Source: Mycolicibacterium aichiense
GTDB lineage: Bacteria > Actinomycetota > Actinomycetes > Mycobacteriales > Mycobacteriaceae
Direction of reading: 5' to 3'
Assembly (NCBI RefSeq): GCF_010726245.1
Contig: NZ_AP022561.1
Location: 1,674,001 to 1,738,000 of the forward strand
Length of the DNA stretch: 64,000 nt
Part shown: one piece after another, positions 23,970-33,560 of the stretch
Layout of the letters: every line of letters starts with the position of its first letter
Position numbering within the stretch: the stretch's first letter is position 1
The notes under the pieces: generated by a model
What the model was told of the DNA's origin: nothing
Database searches by the model: none
The model's input: the letters and a program-made list of their open reading frames with translations, nothing else
Position numbers and translations under genes: made by a program

Positions 23970-26209
23970 TCCTTCTGCACCTCCTTCTCCGCGGAGGTCG
24001 AGATCAGGCCCGACGGCCCGAAGATTTTCGACTGCACCGGGGTGTCGTCGCTCAGCGGCGGACCGCCGCCCCGGATGGCCCGCATCGCCACGATCACGCC
24101 GACGGCGAACACGATGACCACCGCGGCGGCGAACACGATCGACAGCGTGCCCTGGATGAACGTGTTGCGGATGACGGCGTGCAACTGGTCGGCGTTCTTG
24201 GCCGATCCGAACGCTGTCTTGCCCGCCTCGGCGGCGGCGCGGTACTGGAAGTGCTGCGTCCAGTAGCCCACCTTGGGATCGCCGGAGAAGATCTTCTGCC
24301 ACGACGCGGTGAGTGTGACCGTCAAGTCCCACAGCAGTGGGATCGCGGGAATCCACGCCCATTTCAGCAGGCCCCGCTTGATCACCACAACCGTCACGAC
24401 GGTCAGCGCGATCGCGGCCAGCAGCTGGTTGGCGATGCCGAACAGCGGGAACAGCGTGTTGATTCCGCCGAGGGGATCGGTGACGCCCATCAGCAGGATC
24501 GACCCCCAGCCGGCGACCACCAGGACACTGCAGGTCCACGCCCCCACCCGCCAGCTCGGATTGCGCAGCCGCGTGAACGGACCCCCGAGGTTGGCCAGTC
24601 CGTCGGAGAGCATGAACCTGGCGACCCGGGTGCCGGCGTCGACGGTGGTCAGGATGAACAGCGCCTCGAACATGATCGCGAAGTGGTACCAGAACGCCCT
24701 CAGGCCCGGTCCGCCGAACACCTGGTGCAACACCTCGGACATGCCGAACGCCAGCGTCGGTGCCCCACCGGTGCGCGAGATGATCGAGTGCTCACCGACA
24801 CTCGCGGCGGCGCCGTTGATCTCGGCCGGGGTGATCGGGGTGCCGGACAGACCAAGGCCATTGACGTACTTGGCTGCCGTCTCGGCCGTGGCGCCAGTCT
24901 GGGCCGACGGCGCGTTGATCGCGAAATACAGATGCTGGTTGAGGATCGCGGCGGTGATGAGCGCCATGATCGCCACGAACGACTCGGTGAGCATGCCGCC
25001 GTAGCCGATCAAGCGCATCTGGCTTTCCTTCTCCAGCAGCTTGGGCGTGGTGCCCGACGAGATCAGCGAGTGGAAACCCGACAGCGCGCCGCAGGCGATG
25101 GTGATGAACAGGAACGGGAACAGCGAACCGGCGAACACCGGGCCCGAGCCGCTCTCGGCGAACTTCGACACCGCCGGGGCTTCCATGATCGGCCGGGCCA
25201 GCAGGATGCCGACCGCCAGCAGCGCGATGGTGCCGACCTTCATGAACGTCGACAGGTAATCGCGCGGCGCCAACAGGAACCACACCGGCAGCACCGAGGC
25301 GGCAAGGCCGTAGACGATGATGCACCACGACAGCGTGACCTTGGACAGCGTGAACCAGTCTGTGCCCCAATCGGTTCCGGCCACCCATCCGCCACTGACC
25401 ACGGCAAGCAGCAGGAGGGCGACGCCGATCAACGAGACTTCGGAGACTCGTCCCGGGCGCAGGAAACGCAGATAGAGACCCATGAAGATGGCGATCGGAA
25501 TCGTCATCGCAATGGAGAACACCCCCCACGGGCTTTCGGCGAGCGCGCCCACCACGACCAGCGCGAGCACCGCCAGCAGGATCACCATGATGGCCAGCAC
25601 CGCGATGATCGCTGCCGCCCCGCCGAAGGCACCGAGTTCGTCGCGGGCCATCTGGCCGAGGGACCGTCCCCGGCGGCGGGTGGAGATCGCCAGCACCAGA
25701 TAGTCCTGGACGCAGCCGGCGAACACCGCGCCGACGATGATCCAGATCGTGCCGGGCAGGTAGCCCATCTGCATAGCCAGCACCGGGCCGACGAGCGGGC
25801 CCGCACCGGCGATGGCGGCGAAGTGGTGACCGAACAGCACCCGCCGGTCGGTGGGCATGTAATCGGTGCCGTTCTCCAAGATCTCGGCCGGAGTGGCGTG
25901 GTCGTCGCGCGGGCGGACGATCTTCATCTCGATGAGCCGGGCGTAGAACCGATATCCGATCACGTAGGTGCAGATCGCCGCGATGACGAACCACACCGCG
26001 TTGACGGTCTCGCCGCGAAAGAACGCGATGATCGCCCACGCGATCGCACCCAGGACCGCGACCGCTCCGAAGATCAGCTTGTGCCGGAGCGTGATCGGTG
26101 ACCGGTCGACGATGGCCACCGGCGGCAGCTCAGGGTCGGTGCGGATGTAGGTGACGTCGCCCCTGGTCTCTTCCATGTATTCCGACGGCGCGCCGGTCGG
26201 TGCAGCCAC
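23915..26209 (-). CDS. cstA: Carbon starvation protein CstA family transporter
   Basis: A 764-residue polytopic membrane protein. The GTG at 26209 is preferred, with AGGGAGA 6 bp upstream; it matches the known mycobacterial length (about 758). The N-terminal soluble stretch is followed by many hydrophobic helices. Signature segments are GYRFYARLIEMKIVRPRDD, the family hallmark HHFAAIAGAGPLVGPVLA and GCVQDYLVLAISTRRRGRSLGQMARDE. CstA relatives import peptides or pyruvate during carbon limitation. The ybdD-type gene follows with overlap. It corresponds in position to Rv3063 of M. tuberculosis, near ligB as there. The large antisense open frame over this gene is a GC-codon shadow. Confidence 0.94.
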   Translation of the reverse strand: MAAPTGAPSEYMEETRGDVTYIRTDPELPPVAIVDRSPITLRHKLIFGAVAVLGAIAWAIIAFFRGETVNAVWFVIAAICTYVIGYRFYARLIEMKIVRPRDDHATPAEILENGTDYMPTDRRVLFGHHFAAIAGAGPLVGPVLAMQMGYLPGTIWIIVGAVFAGCVQDYLVLAISTRRRGRSLGQMARDELGAFGGAAAIIAVLAIMVILLAVLALVVVGALAESPWGVFSIAMTIPIAIFMGLYLRFLRPGRVSEVSLIGVALLLLAVVSGGWVAGTDWGTDWFTLSKVTLSWCIIVYGLAASVLPVWFLLAPRDYLSTFMKVGTIALLAVGILLARPIMEAPAVSKFAESGSGPVFAGSLFPFLFITIACGALSGFHSLISSGTTPKLLEKESQMRLIGYGGMLTESFVAIMALITAAILNQHLYFAINAPSAQTGATAETAAKYVNGLGLSGTPITPAEINGAAASVGEHSIISRTGGAPTLAFGMSEVLHQVFGGPGLRAFWYHFAIMFEALFILTTVDAGTRVARFMLSDGLANLGGPFTRLRNPSWRVGAWTCSVLVVAGWGSILLMGVTDPLGGINTLFPLFGIANQLLAAIALTVVTVVVIKRGLLKWAWIPAIPLLWDLTVTLTASWQKIFSGDPKVGYWTQHFQYRAAAEAGKTAFGSAKNADQLHAVIRNTFIQGTLSIVFAAAVVIVFAVGVIVAMRAIRGGGPPLSDDTPVQSKIFGPSGLISTSAEKEVQKEWDALPAQHAKSVGTSAH

Positions 26210-26405
26210 AGTGTTTCTCCCTTGCGCCAGATGTGCAGTGTCGGGCCGTGCGGTGATCCTTTCATTCACAGGTTCGGCGGGTCTCCAATTGGGGCGGATT
26301 TCGGCGGGTCTGCGACCAGTCCGTCCCATCCCGAAGACCACCCGCTTGGGGGATGCCCCCCGCCGCGTCTGCCGTCACCCTCTAACGCAACCGAGGAGGT
26401 GGGCC

Positions 26406-27683
26406 ATGCCGCCATGGCGCTTGCGCGACTACCGCGATGACGACATCGACCAAGCGATCCAGGTGTGGGATCAGAGCCGTGCGCCCGGGTCGGGTGAGCC
26501 AGTGTTCACCGTTGCCGAGGTGATGGCGGCCGCGCGCTCCGGGCAGCCTGCCGTGGTCGCCGAAGTGGGCGACGAGGTGGTCGCCATGGCGGTGGCGCAG
26601 ACGCAGGGCGAACGGGCCTGGATTCTGCTGGTCGCGCTCGGCTCGCGGTGGCGCTACCGCGGCATCGGCAGCGCTCTGCTCGGCGATCTGGAGCGGCGGC
26701 TGCGCGCGCAGGGGGTGCGACGGATCTGTGCGGTGCTGCCCGACGGGGCAACCGGCGCGGCGGCGATGGAGAACTCCGGCTACACCCGCCGGGAGGGTCT
26801 GGTCTATTTCGAGATGGTCGAGCATCTCGGCCTCGACCAGGCGAACCTGCTCGACGAACTCGGCGGTCAGTTCCTGCCGCCCGGCCTGTTCGACGAGATG
26901 GCCGGAATGGAGCAGGAGAAGCAGATCATCGAGCGCCGCATCGTCGACCCGCTGGCGCATCCGGACGTCGCTGAGCGCTACGGGGTCCAGCCGCCCAAAG
27001 CGGTGATCCTGTTCGGGCCGCCCGGAACCGGCAAGACGAGCTTCGCGAAAGCTATCTCGTCGCGGCTCGGATGGCCGTTCGTGGAGCTCTTCCCGTCCCG
27101 GCTGGCTGCCACCGGCAACGGTGGCCTGGCAGCCTCGTTGCGGGAGGCGTTCGCCGAACTGGCCGAACTCGACGAGCTGGTGTTGTTCATCGACGAGGTG
27201 GAGGAGATCGCGACCGCACGGTCCGGCGCGACCACCGCGGAGCTGGGTGTCACCAACGAACTCCTGAAGCTGATTCCGGCGTTCCGGCAGAAGGACAACC
27301 GGCTGCTGGTGTGCGCCACCAACGCCGTCCATTCCCTGGATTCGGCGTTTCTGCGGCCCGGTCGTTTCGACTATGTGATCCCCGTCGGTCCGCCGGATCA
27401 GCCGGCACGCAGGGCGGTGTGGCAGCGCTATCTCGGCAAGGCGCTGGTCCATGTCGACGTCGATCGTCTGGTCGGCGCCTCGGAGTTTTTCACCCCGGCC
27501 GACATCGAGTTCGCGGCGCGCAAGGGTTCGCAGGCCGCCTTCGAACGCGAGATGCGCCACGGGCTCGGCCAGCCGGCCACCACCGAGGACTACCTTTCCG
27601 CGATAGGCGAGGTCAGGCCGACCCTGACCGCCGACATGCTGGCCGAATTCGAGCGCGGCAAAACCGATTTCGCTCGCGTGTAG
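26406..27683 (+). CDS. GNAT acetyltransferase-AAA+ ATPase fusion protein
   Basis: A 425-residue protein starting at 26406 behind GAGGAGG. The first 140 residues form a GNAT domain: RLRDYRDDDIDQAIQVWDQ, then the acetyl-CoA loop RYRGIGSALL near residue 83. A linker with FDEMAGMEQEKQIIERRIVDPL leads to an AAA+ domain with Walker A GPPGTGKTS (about 203-211), Walker B LVLFIDEVEE, sensor 1 LLVCATN and arginine finger SAFLRPGRFD. The ATPase part resembles single-ring FtsH/CDC48-like modules. I infer a remodelling ATPase with an attached acetyltransferase, target unknown. It is divergent from cstA. Confidence 0.86.
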   Translation: MPPWRLRDYRDDDIDQAIQVWDQSRAPGSGEPVFTVAEVMAAARSGQPAVVAEVGDEVVAMAVAQTQGERAWILLVALGSRWRYRGIGSALLGDLERRLRAQGVRRICAVLPDGATGAAAMENSGYTRREGLVYFEMVEHLGLDQANLLDELGGQFLPPGLFDEMAGMEQEKQIIERRIVDPLAHPDVAERYGVQPPKAVILFGPPGTGKTSFAKAISSRLGWPFVELFPSRLAATGNGGLAASLREAFAELAELDELVLFIDEVEEIATARSGATTAELGVTNELLKLIPAFRQKDNRLLVCATNAVHSLDSAFLRPGRFDYVIPVGPPDQPARRAVWQRYLGKALVHVDVDRLVGASEFFTPADIEFAARKGSQAAFEREMRHGLGQPATTEDYLSAIGEVRPTLTADMLAEFERGKTDFARV

Positions 27684-27730
27684 TCGTCGTGCGGTGAGTG
27701 GGAGCGACGTCAGTCGCGCCTATCTGTGCC

Positions 27731-27770
27731 TTCCTTAGAATTTCCATAAGTTTCCCTTATTTTTCTTAAT
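27731..27770. promoter_or_regulatory. AT-rich block of four phased decamers upstream of the FAD monooxygenase
   Basis: Within a GC-rich region, T-tracts begin at 27731, 27741, 27751 and 27761, exactly 10 bp apart, each followed by a TTA/TAA step (TTCCTTAGAA, TTTCCATAAG, TTTCCCTTAT, TTTTCTTAAT). This predicts curved DNA or a row of direct repeats on one face of the helix, about 70 bp before the start codon at 27839. Confidence 0.55.
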
Positions 27771-27838
27771 CTTGGTGTAGGGTCACTGCTCGGAGCTGCG
27801 GATGCCACCGTGCGGCGCAGCGGGATGGAGGCGACCAC

Positions 27839-29434
27839 ATGGCCGAATTGGGTTCGCACGCGGTGGTTCTGGGTGCCGGCATGGCGGGACTTCTCGCGGC
27901 GCGGGTTCTGTCGGAGTTCTATGCGTCGGTAACGGTCGTGGAACGTGACGCGCTGCCCGATTGCGCGGTGCAGCGGACCGGGGTGCCGCAGGGGCGTCAT
28001 CTGCACAGCCTCCTGAGCCGCGGTACGCAGGCGATCGGTGAGCTGTTCCCCGGCATTCTGGCCGAGATGGGTGCGGACGGGGCCGTCGTCGATGACGGTG
28101 ACGACTTGTCGCGGATTTACGTCCGGATCGGGCGTCATGAGCTCAATCCTGTCGGTCGGCTTGCCGATCCGAAAGCCGTTGCGGCATACCAGTCCAGTCG
28201 GCCGTTCCTGGAGTTCCATGTGCGCCGACGCGTGAACGCGCTGCCGAACGTCACGGTCGTCGGGCAGCGGAACATCGTGGGACCGGTGCTCATGGGGGGT
28301 TCGGTGGTCGGTGTGCGGGTCATCGATCGTGAGACCGGCAGCGCGTCGATCCTGAAGAGCGACCTCGTCGTCGACGCCACGGGACGCGCTGCATGCTCAG
28401 CGCGCCAGCTGGCGAACCAGGATGTCGCTGTGGTGCCAGAGAAACGGATCCCGTCGACCGGGGGATATTCCAGTCAGCTGTTGCATATTCCACCGGGGCG
28501 CATCCGGCAGCGGATGGTATTCGTCAATCAGGGCCGAGCGGCGCCGGCAGCGATGCTCGTCGCGTACGAGCACGACACCTGGATGTTGGCGGTTTCGTGT
28601 TCGGATGAATGCGGCCCGGTTCCAAGCAGTTACGCGGAGATGATGCGAACGGCCGAGCGGATGCTGCCCGCCGAGATGGTGGCCGGACTGCGCGACGCGA
28701 CATGTGTGGGGGAGATCTCGATCTCACGCAACACCGGCGCGGTGTGGCGGCGCTACGAGAAAATGCCCGATCTACCAACGGGTCTGGTCGTCCTCGGCGA
28801 CGCTCTGTGCAGCCTCAATCCGCTCTATGGGCAAGGCATGACCATGGCTGCCCTGCAGGCCCTTTCATTACGCGACTGCCTGCAGACCGGCGCCGCCGAC
28901 CTGCCCCGGCGTTTCTATCGAGCCGCGGCCGGGCACATCGCACCGGTGTGGGCGGTCAACCGGGCCAACGACCAGCCGCAAGCCGCTTCGGTACCCCGCG
29001 CACAGACGTGGATGCAGCGTGCCGTGCTGCGCGCTGCCGGAACGGATATCGCTGTGGCTGAGCAGATTCTGCGGGTCCGCGGCCTCATCGATCCGCCCGC
29101 GAGGCTGCGGGGCCGAAAGTTTCTCGCGCGAGTCCTGCTCGCCAACCTTCGCCACCCACGCGCGACGCTGTATGACCAGCCCGCAACGTCGCACTCGTCG
29201 GTGACCGGAACCGACGAACAGGCCATCCGTGCGCTTGTCGACCGTCAGGCCCATCGCCGCCGGGCGTCAACCCACATCACCCGACTGCGTTATCTCACGC
29301 CCGACGTGGCGTTGATCCAAGCCCGCACCGCGATCACCGGACCAATCCGGCGGCGGACCCGTCGCAACACCAGTGTCGCGGTGCGTACCGGCGACGGCTG
29401 GCTACTGGCCTTTTCGCAGAACACGGCTCACTGA
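27839..29434 (+). CDS. FAD-dependent oxidoreductase with degenerate C-terminal SnoaL/SgcJ-like domain
   Basis: A 531-residue protein. Residues 1 to about 440 are an FAD oxidoreductase of the squalene-epoxidase/halogenase-like group: VVLGAGMAGLLAAR at the N-terminus, the DATGR strand near residue 180, and VVLGDALCSLNPLYGQGMTMA as the second FAD motif. The last 75 residues (EQAIRALVDRQAH, then YLTPDVALIQAR and NTSVAVRTGDGWLLAFSQNT) look like both ends of an SgcJ-type NTF2 fold, with the middle of about 35 residues missing. The substrate is unknown. Its stop lies 1 bp from the convergent ligase stop. Confidence 0.82.
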   Translation: MAELGSHAVVLGAGMAGLLAARVLSEFYASVTVVERDALPDCAVQRTGVPQGRHLHSLLSRGTQAIGELFPGILAEMGADGAVVDDGDDLSRIYVRIGRHELNPVGRLADPKAVAAYQSSRPFLEFHVRRRVNALPNVTVVGQRNIVGPVLMGGSVVGVRVIDRETGSASILKSDLVVDATGRAACSARQLANQDVAVVPEKRIPSTGGYSSQLLHIPPGRIRQRMVFVNQGRAAPAAMLVAYEHDTWMLAVSCSDECGPVPSSYAEMMRTAERMLPAEMVAGLRDATCVGEISISRNTGAVWRRYEKMPDLPTGLVVLGDALCSLNPLYGQGMTMAALQALSLRDCLQTGAADLPRRFYRAAAGHIAPVWAVNRANDQPQAASVPRAQTWMQRAVLRAAGTDIAVAEQILRVRGLIDPPARLRGRKFLARVLLANLRHPRATLYDQPATSHSSVTGTDEQAIRALVDRQAHRRRASTHITRLRYLTPDVALIQARTAITGPIRRRTRRNTSVAVRTGDGWLLAFSQNTAH

Positions 29435-29435
29435 G

Positions 29436-30971
29436 TCAGTCGCGCTCGTAGAACGCGCGCACCGTGTCGACGGTGTCGGCCTCGGCCGGGCTCTTGTCGT
29501 TGCGGTACCGCAGCACCCGCGCGAAGCGCAGCGCCATTCCGGCGGGATACCGGCTGGAGCCCTGCACTCCGTCGAAGGCGATCTCGACGACCTGCTCGGG
29601 CCGCACCGGCACCACGTACTTGTCGAGCGGACCGGTCGCCAGCTCGCTGAACCGCGCGGTCTGCCACTCCAGCATCGCGTCGGTCATGCCCTTGAACGTC
29701 TTGCCCAACATCACGAAGTCGCCGCCGGCCGGATCACGGGCGCCCAGATGGATATTCGACAGCTTGCCGGTCCGCCGGCCCGACCCCCATTCCACCGCCA
29801 GGACCACCAGATCAAGGGTGTGCACCGGCTTGACCTTCAGCCAGCCCGCACCACGGCGGCCCGCCTCGTAGGGGGAGGCAGGCGACTTGGCCATCACGCC
29901 TTCGTGTCCGGCGGCCAGGGTCACATCGAGAAACCGCTGTGCCGCAGCGGCATCCGTGGTCGCAAGCCGATCGACGCGCTGATCGGCGGGCACGATCGCG
30001 TCCAGCGCGGCGAGCCGGGCATGCGTCGACTCGTCGAGCAGGTCGACGCCGTCGAGGTGCAGGATGTCGAAGAAGAACACCGAGAGTGGTTGTGCTGCGC
30101 GGGCTGCGGCCACATCGGTGCTCTTCCCGAACCGGGACGCGGTGACCTGAAATCGGTGCGGGCGGTTGTCGGGGCGTAGCGCGATCGCCTCGCCGTCGGC
30201 GATCAGGGACGTCACCGGCAGCGCCAGCGCGGCGTCCACCACCTCGGGCAACCGCGCCGTGACGTCGTCGAGGCTGCGGGTGTAGACGGTCACGTCGTCG
30301 CCCGAGCGGTGGATCTGCACCCGAGCGCCATCGAGCTTGGCCTCGAAAATCGCGGCGCCGCTGAGGCGTTCGAGCGCGTCGGCGACACCGGTCGCGGTCT
30401 GAGCGAGCATCGGGCCGACCGGCCTGCCCACCGTCAGCGTGAAGTCATCGAGCGCGTCGGCCCCGCCGGTCAGCGCCGAGGCCGCCACCGCAGGCAGATC
30501 GCCGCCGAGCATGGCCGCCCGGCGAACGGCCGCGGCGGGCAGGCCGGCTGCCTTCGCCACCGCGTCGGCCATCACCCCGGCCTGCGCGCCTTGGCGCAAC
30601 TCGCCGCCCAGCAACCGACGCAGGAACACCTGCTCGGCGTCGGTGGCCGCGCCGAACAGTCCGCCGAGCAACTCGGCTCGCCGGGACTGAGAGCCCTTGC
30701 CCGCGACCGCACCGATCTCGGTGAACGTGGCATCGACGGCGGCCACCGTCAGCGTGGACTCCTCAGCCGGTGCAGGCAGCGACCGCAGCGCCGCCCAGCC
30801 CACCCCGATCTGGCGCTGCGGCAGATCGCCGGACAGCCATGACACCACGACCTGGACCAGCCGCGGATCGCCGACGCCCGACAACAGCTCGGCGATCCGA
30901 GCCACCTTCGCCAGCCGCGATGACGTCGCCGAGACGTCGGCGGAGGCGGCCACGACATCGACGAGCAACAT
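29436..30971 (-). CDS. ligB: ATP-dependent DNA ligase LigB
   Basis: A 511-residue ATP-dependent DNA ligase. The ATG at 30971 gives the mycobacterial LigB length (507 in M. tuberculosis). The N-terminal helical DNA-binding domain runs to about residue 170. The nucleotidyl-accepting lysine is in [12 protein letters not shown] (K-x-D-G near residue 211). Later motifs are [43 protein letters not shown] and [17 protein letters not shown]. It seals nicks in duplex DNA and is an accessory ligase beside NAD-dependent LigA. Synteny with Rv3062 near cstA and fadE22 supports the name. Confidence 0.94.
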   Translation of the reverse strand: MLLVDVVAASADVSATSSRLAKVARIAELLSGVGDPRLVQVVVSWLSGDLPQRQIGVGWAALRSLPAPAEESTLTVAAVDATFTEIGAVAGKGSQSRRAELLGGLFGAATDAEQVFLRRLLGGELRQGAQAGVMADAVAKAAGLPAAAVRRAAMLGGDLPAVAASALTGGADALDDFTLTVGRPVGPMLAQTATGVADALERLSGAAIFEAKLDGARVQIHRSGDDVTVYTRSLDDVTARLPEVVDAALALPVTSLIADGEAIALRPDNRPHRFQVTASRFGKSTDVAAARAAQPLSVFFFDILHLDGVDLLDESTHARLAALDAIVPADQRVDRLATTDAAAAQRFLDVTLAAGHEGVMAKSPASPYEAGRRGAGWLKVKPVHTLDLVVLAVEWGSGRRTGKLSNIHLGARDPAGGDFVMLGKTFKGMTDAMLEWQTARFSELATGPLDKYVVPVRPEQVVEIAFDGVQGSSRYPAGMALRFARVLRYRNDKSPAEADTVDTVRAFYERD

Positions 30972-31022
30972 GGCTCCAGGTTGGCACGGCACTATGACAG
31001 CCAGCCCGGGACAATCACGGTG

Positions 31023-32561
31023 TCAGGCGACTTCGAAGGACACCGAGTGCCAGCCCGTCGCACCGTCGGGCGCCGGTAGCGCCTGGGCCTGCGTCTGCAC
31101 CGCACCGGTGTTGTCGGTGGCGCGGACCGTGATCGTGTGGACCCCGCTCTGGGAAGCCGTCCACGGGAAGCTCCAGAGCCGCCAGGTGTCGTTCGAGTAG
31201 GCCGCACCGAGCTGCGCAGGCTGCCACGGCCCGTCGTCGATTCGGACCTCGACGGCCTTCACGCCGCGGTTCTGCGCCCACGCCACCCCGCCGAAGGTCA
31301 CCGGCCCCTTGGCCACCTTCTGGCTGTCGCGCGGCACGTCGATCCGCGACTCGGTTTTGATCGGGCCGCGCTCGGACCAGCCGAGCTTGGTCCAGTAGGC
31401 CTGCACCCGGTCGAAGCGGGTCAGCTCCAGGTCCACCACCCACTTGGTGGCCGAGACGTAGCCGTACAGACCAGGCACCACCAAGCGGGCGGGATAGCCG
31501 TGCTCGACCGGCAGGGGAACACCGTTCATCCCGATCGCCAGGATCGCGTCGCGGCCGTCGGTGAGCGCCTCCACCGGGGTGCCCGCGGTGAACCCGTCCA
31601 CCGACGTCGACAGCACCATATCGGCATCGGTATGGATTCCGCTGTCCCGCAACAGGTCCCTGACCCGGTAACCCGTCCAGGTGGCGTTCGAGATGAGATC
31701 GCCGCCGACCGGGTTGGACACACACGTCAACGTCACGACCTTCTCGATCGGCTCGAATTTCTTCAAGTCGTCGAAGGTGTAGGTGATTTCGCGGTCGACC
31801 ATCCCGTGGATGCGCAGCCGGAAGTCGGCCCGGGACAGCTGCGGGACGCTCAGGGCGGTGTCGATGCGATAGAAGTCGGCGTTGCTGGTGATGAAGCTGG
31901 GCAGTTGGACGCCGTTCGGTGTGACGTCGGCGGGAACCGGCGACGGCGGTGCGGCCGAGGGCAGAGCGAAGGTATCCCGGTCGCCGGACACCGAGTGCAG
32001 TCGTCGGGTGATCACCACACCTGCGACACCGCCGAGCAACCCGAGTCCGGCGAACCCGAGCGTCGCGAGCGACAGCCGGCGTCCGGGATCCATCCTGGCT
32101 TCGTCGGGGGTATCGGCGGCTCGGTCATCGGCGATGCGGCCCGAGGTGAGCAGCCGCAAGACCGCGATCCCGCAGACCGCCCCGAGCAGGGTCGGAATGA
32201 TGTCGACCGGCCGAGCGCCCGGCCGGGCCAGCACCGCCGCGCTTCCGGCCGCGGCCGCGAGCAGGAACGCCACCGAACCGACCGGGACGCGGGACCGTTC
32301 CCAGATGGCGGCGACTGCGGCCAGCACCCCGATCACCGCGATCACCGCCACGGAGAGGAAGAGTTTGTCGGCCGTCCCGAAGGTCAGGATGGCCCATTCC
32401 TTCACCGGCCCCGGCGTCGCGTTGATGACCGCGGTGCCGACGGCGGTACGCGCATCGGCGGCCGGCGAGAAGAAAGCCGCGCTCAGCTGGACCACGCCGA
32501 GAGCGACGGCGGCAGCCGCCACGCCGGCGCCCATTCGCAGACCGGTCGAGGTTTGGGCCAT
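31023..32561 (-). CDS. Membrane-anchored molybdopterin-dependent oxidoreductase (sulfite-oxidase fold)
   Basis: A 512-residue protein with four to five N-terminal transmembrane helices (residues about 8-190) followed by an extracytoplasmic sulfite-oxidase-type domain. The Mo-ligating cysteine is in TLTCVSNPVGG (near residue 282). GYPARLVVPGLYGYVSATKWV is the conserved cofactor-binding stretch, and the C-terminal dimerisation domain is GVAWAQNRGVKAVEVRIDDGPWQPA. It resembles mycobacterial Rv0218-type proteins. The oxidised substrate and electron partner are unknown. It lies 51 bp upstream of ligB on the same strand and is divergent from the SDR at 32723. Confidence 0.9.
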   Translation of the reverse strand: MAQTSTGLRMGAGVAAAAVALGVVQLSAAFFSPAADARTAVGTAVINATPGPVKEWAILTFGTADKLFLSVAVIAVIGVLAAVAAIWERSRVPVGSVAFLLAAAAGSAAVLARPGARPVDIIPTLLGAVCGIAVLRLLTSGRIADDRAADTPDEARMDPGRRLSLATLGFAGLGLLGGVAGVVITRRLHSVSGDRDTFALPSAAPPSPVPADVTPNGVQLPSFITSNADFYRIDTALSVPQLSRADFRLRIHGMVDREITYTFDDLKKFEPIEKVVTLTCVSNPVGGDLISNATWTGYRVRDLLRDSGIHTDADMVLSTSVDGFTAGTPVEALTDGRDAILAIGMNGVPLPVEHGYPARLVVPGLYGYVSATKWVVDLELTRFDRVQAYWTKLGWSERGPIKTESRIDVPRDSQKVAKGPVTFGGVAWAQNRGVKAVEVRIDDGPWQPAQLGAAYSNDTWRLWSFPWTASQSGVHTITVRATDNTGAVQTQAQALPAPDGATGWHSVSFEVA

Positions 32562-32722
32562 ACGGCCAACCTACCGCTGGGTAGACACCCTGTCCGTGAC
32601 CGTTTGATGACGAGCGGTAACGTGCGTACCGGCTTGGGCGCCACCGGGGTGTCCCCGCGAATTGAACTGCGAACTGTAAGCGGCACGGGGAGCCGTACCG
32701 CGTCAACGGACAGGAGTGTCGG

Positions 32723-33481
32723 ATGGAGATCTCGGGCAAGAAGGTGGTCGTCGTAGGCGGCGCATCGGGCTTCGGACGGGCCAGCGCTGAGCTGCTGGCC
32801 TCGCACGGCGCCAAGGTGGCGATCCTCGACCGCGAAGGCACCGACGGCCCCGAGGTCGCGTCCTCCGTGGGCGGCCCGTTCTTCCCGATCGACGTCACCG
32901 ACTTCGCGGGCACCGAGAAGGTGCTGGCCGACGCCGTCGAGGCGCTCGGTGGCCTGCACGTCGTGCTCACCACCGCGGGTGGCGGTGTCGCGGAGAAGAC
33001 GTTCGGCAAGAACGGACCGCACGCCCTGGAGACCTTCCAGAGCACGATCAATCTCAACCTGATCGCCAGCTTCAACATCAGTCGCCTGGCGGCCGCGCAC
33101 ATGGCCAACAACGAGCCCGAAGACGAAGAGCGCGGCGTCATCATCAACACCGCCTCGATCGCCGCGTTCGAAGGTCAGATCGGCCAGGTCGCCTACACCG
33201 CTGCCAAGGCCGGCATCGCCGGCATGTGCCTGACCATGGCCCGCGACCTCGGCCCGGTCGGCATTCGCGCGCTCGCAATCGCGCCGAGCCTGTTCGCCAC
33301 CGGCCTGACCAAGGGCATTCCCGACGAGTTCGCCAAGGCGCTGACCAAGGACGCCGCCTTCCCGAAGCGGCTCGGCCGTCCCGAGGAATTCGCCAAGCTG
33401 GTCGCCGCGATCGTCGACAACCCGATGCTCAACGGCCAGTGCATCCGTCTCGACGCCGGGCAGCGCTTCGCCCCCAAGTGA
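32723..33481 (+). CDS. SDR, 3-hydroxyacyl-CoA dehydrogenase (type II)-like
   Basis: A 252-residue SDR with GGASGFGRA as cofactor motif, LTTAGGGVAEKTFGKNG in place of the usual N-N-A-G, NTASIAAFEGQIGQVAYTAAK carrying Ser and Tyr-x-x-x-Lys, and a C-terminal LNGQCIRLDAG. The overall pattern matches type II 3-hydroxyacyl-CoA dehydrogenases (HSD17B10-like), so beta-oxidation is the probable role. FadE22 follows 79 bp downstream on the same strand, which supports a fatty-acid or side-chain degradation context. Confidence 0.88.
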   Translation: MEISGKKVVVVGGASGFGRASAELLASHGAKVAILDREGTDGPEVASSVGGPFFPIDVTDFAGTEKVLADAVEALGGLHVVLTTAGGGVAEKTFGKNGPHALETFQSTINLNLIASFNISRLAAAHMANNEPEDEERGVIINTASIAAFEGQIGQVAYTAAKAGIAGMCLTMARDLGPVGIRALAIAPSLFATGLTKGIPDEFAKALTKDAAFPKRLGRPEEFAKLVAAIVDNPMLNGQCIRLDAGQRFAPK

Positions 33482-33560
33482 TCCGGGCGCCGTACTGCGG
33501 TTTGCCTCTGCTGTGGTAAGGCATTAGGGGAATGGGCACCGCCGCCTCGAGGAGGATCCG

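Noticed and set aside
24179..26101. A 640-codon open frame antisense to cstA, and similar long antisense frames over fadE22 and ligB
   Set aside because: Their translations are rich in Arg, Gly, His and Gln without hydrophobic or domain patterns, and the opposite strand encodes clear family proteins. They follow from GC-rich third codon positions.
26210..26405. Possible CRP-type site (GGTGA and TCACA) between cstA and the GNAT-AAA gene
   Set aside because: The half-site spacing is wrong for the mycobacterial CRP consensus (9 instead of 6 bases between GTGA and TCAC).
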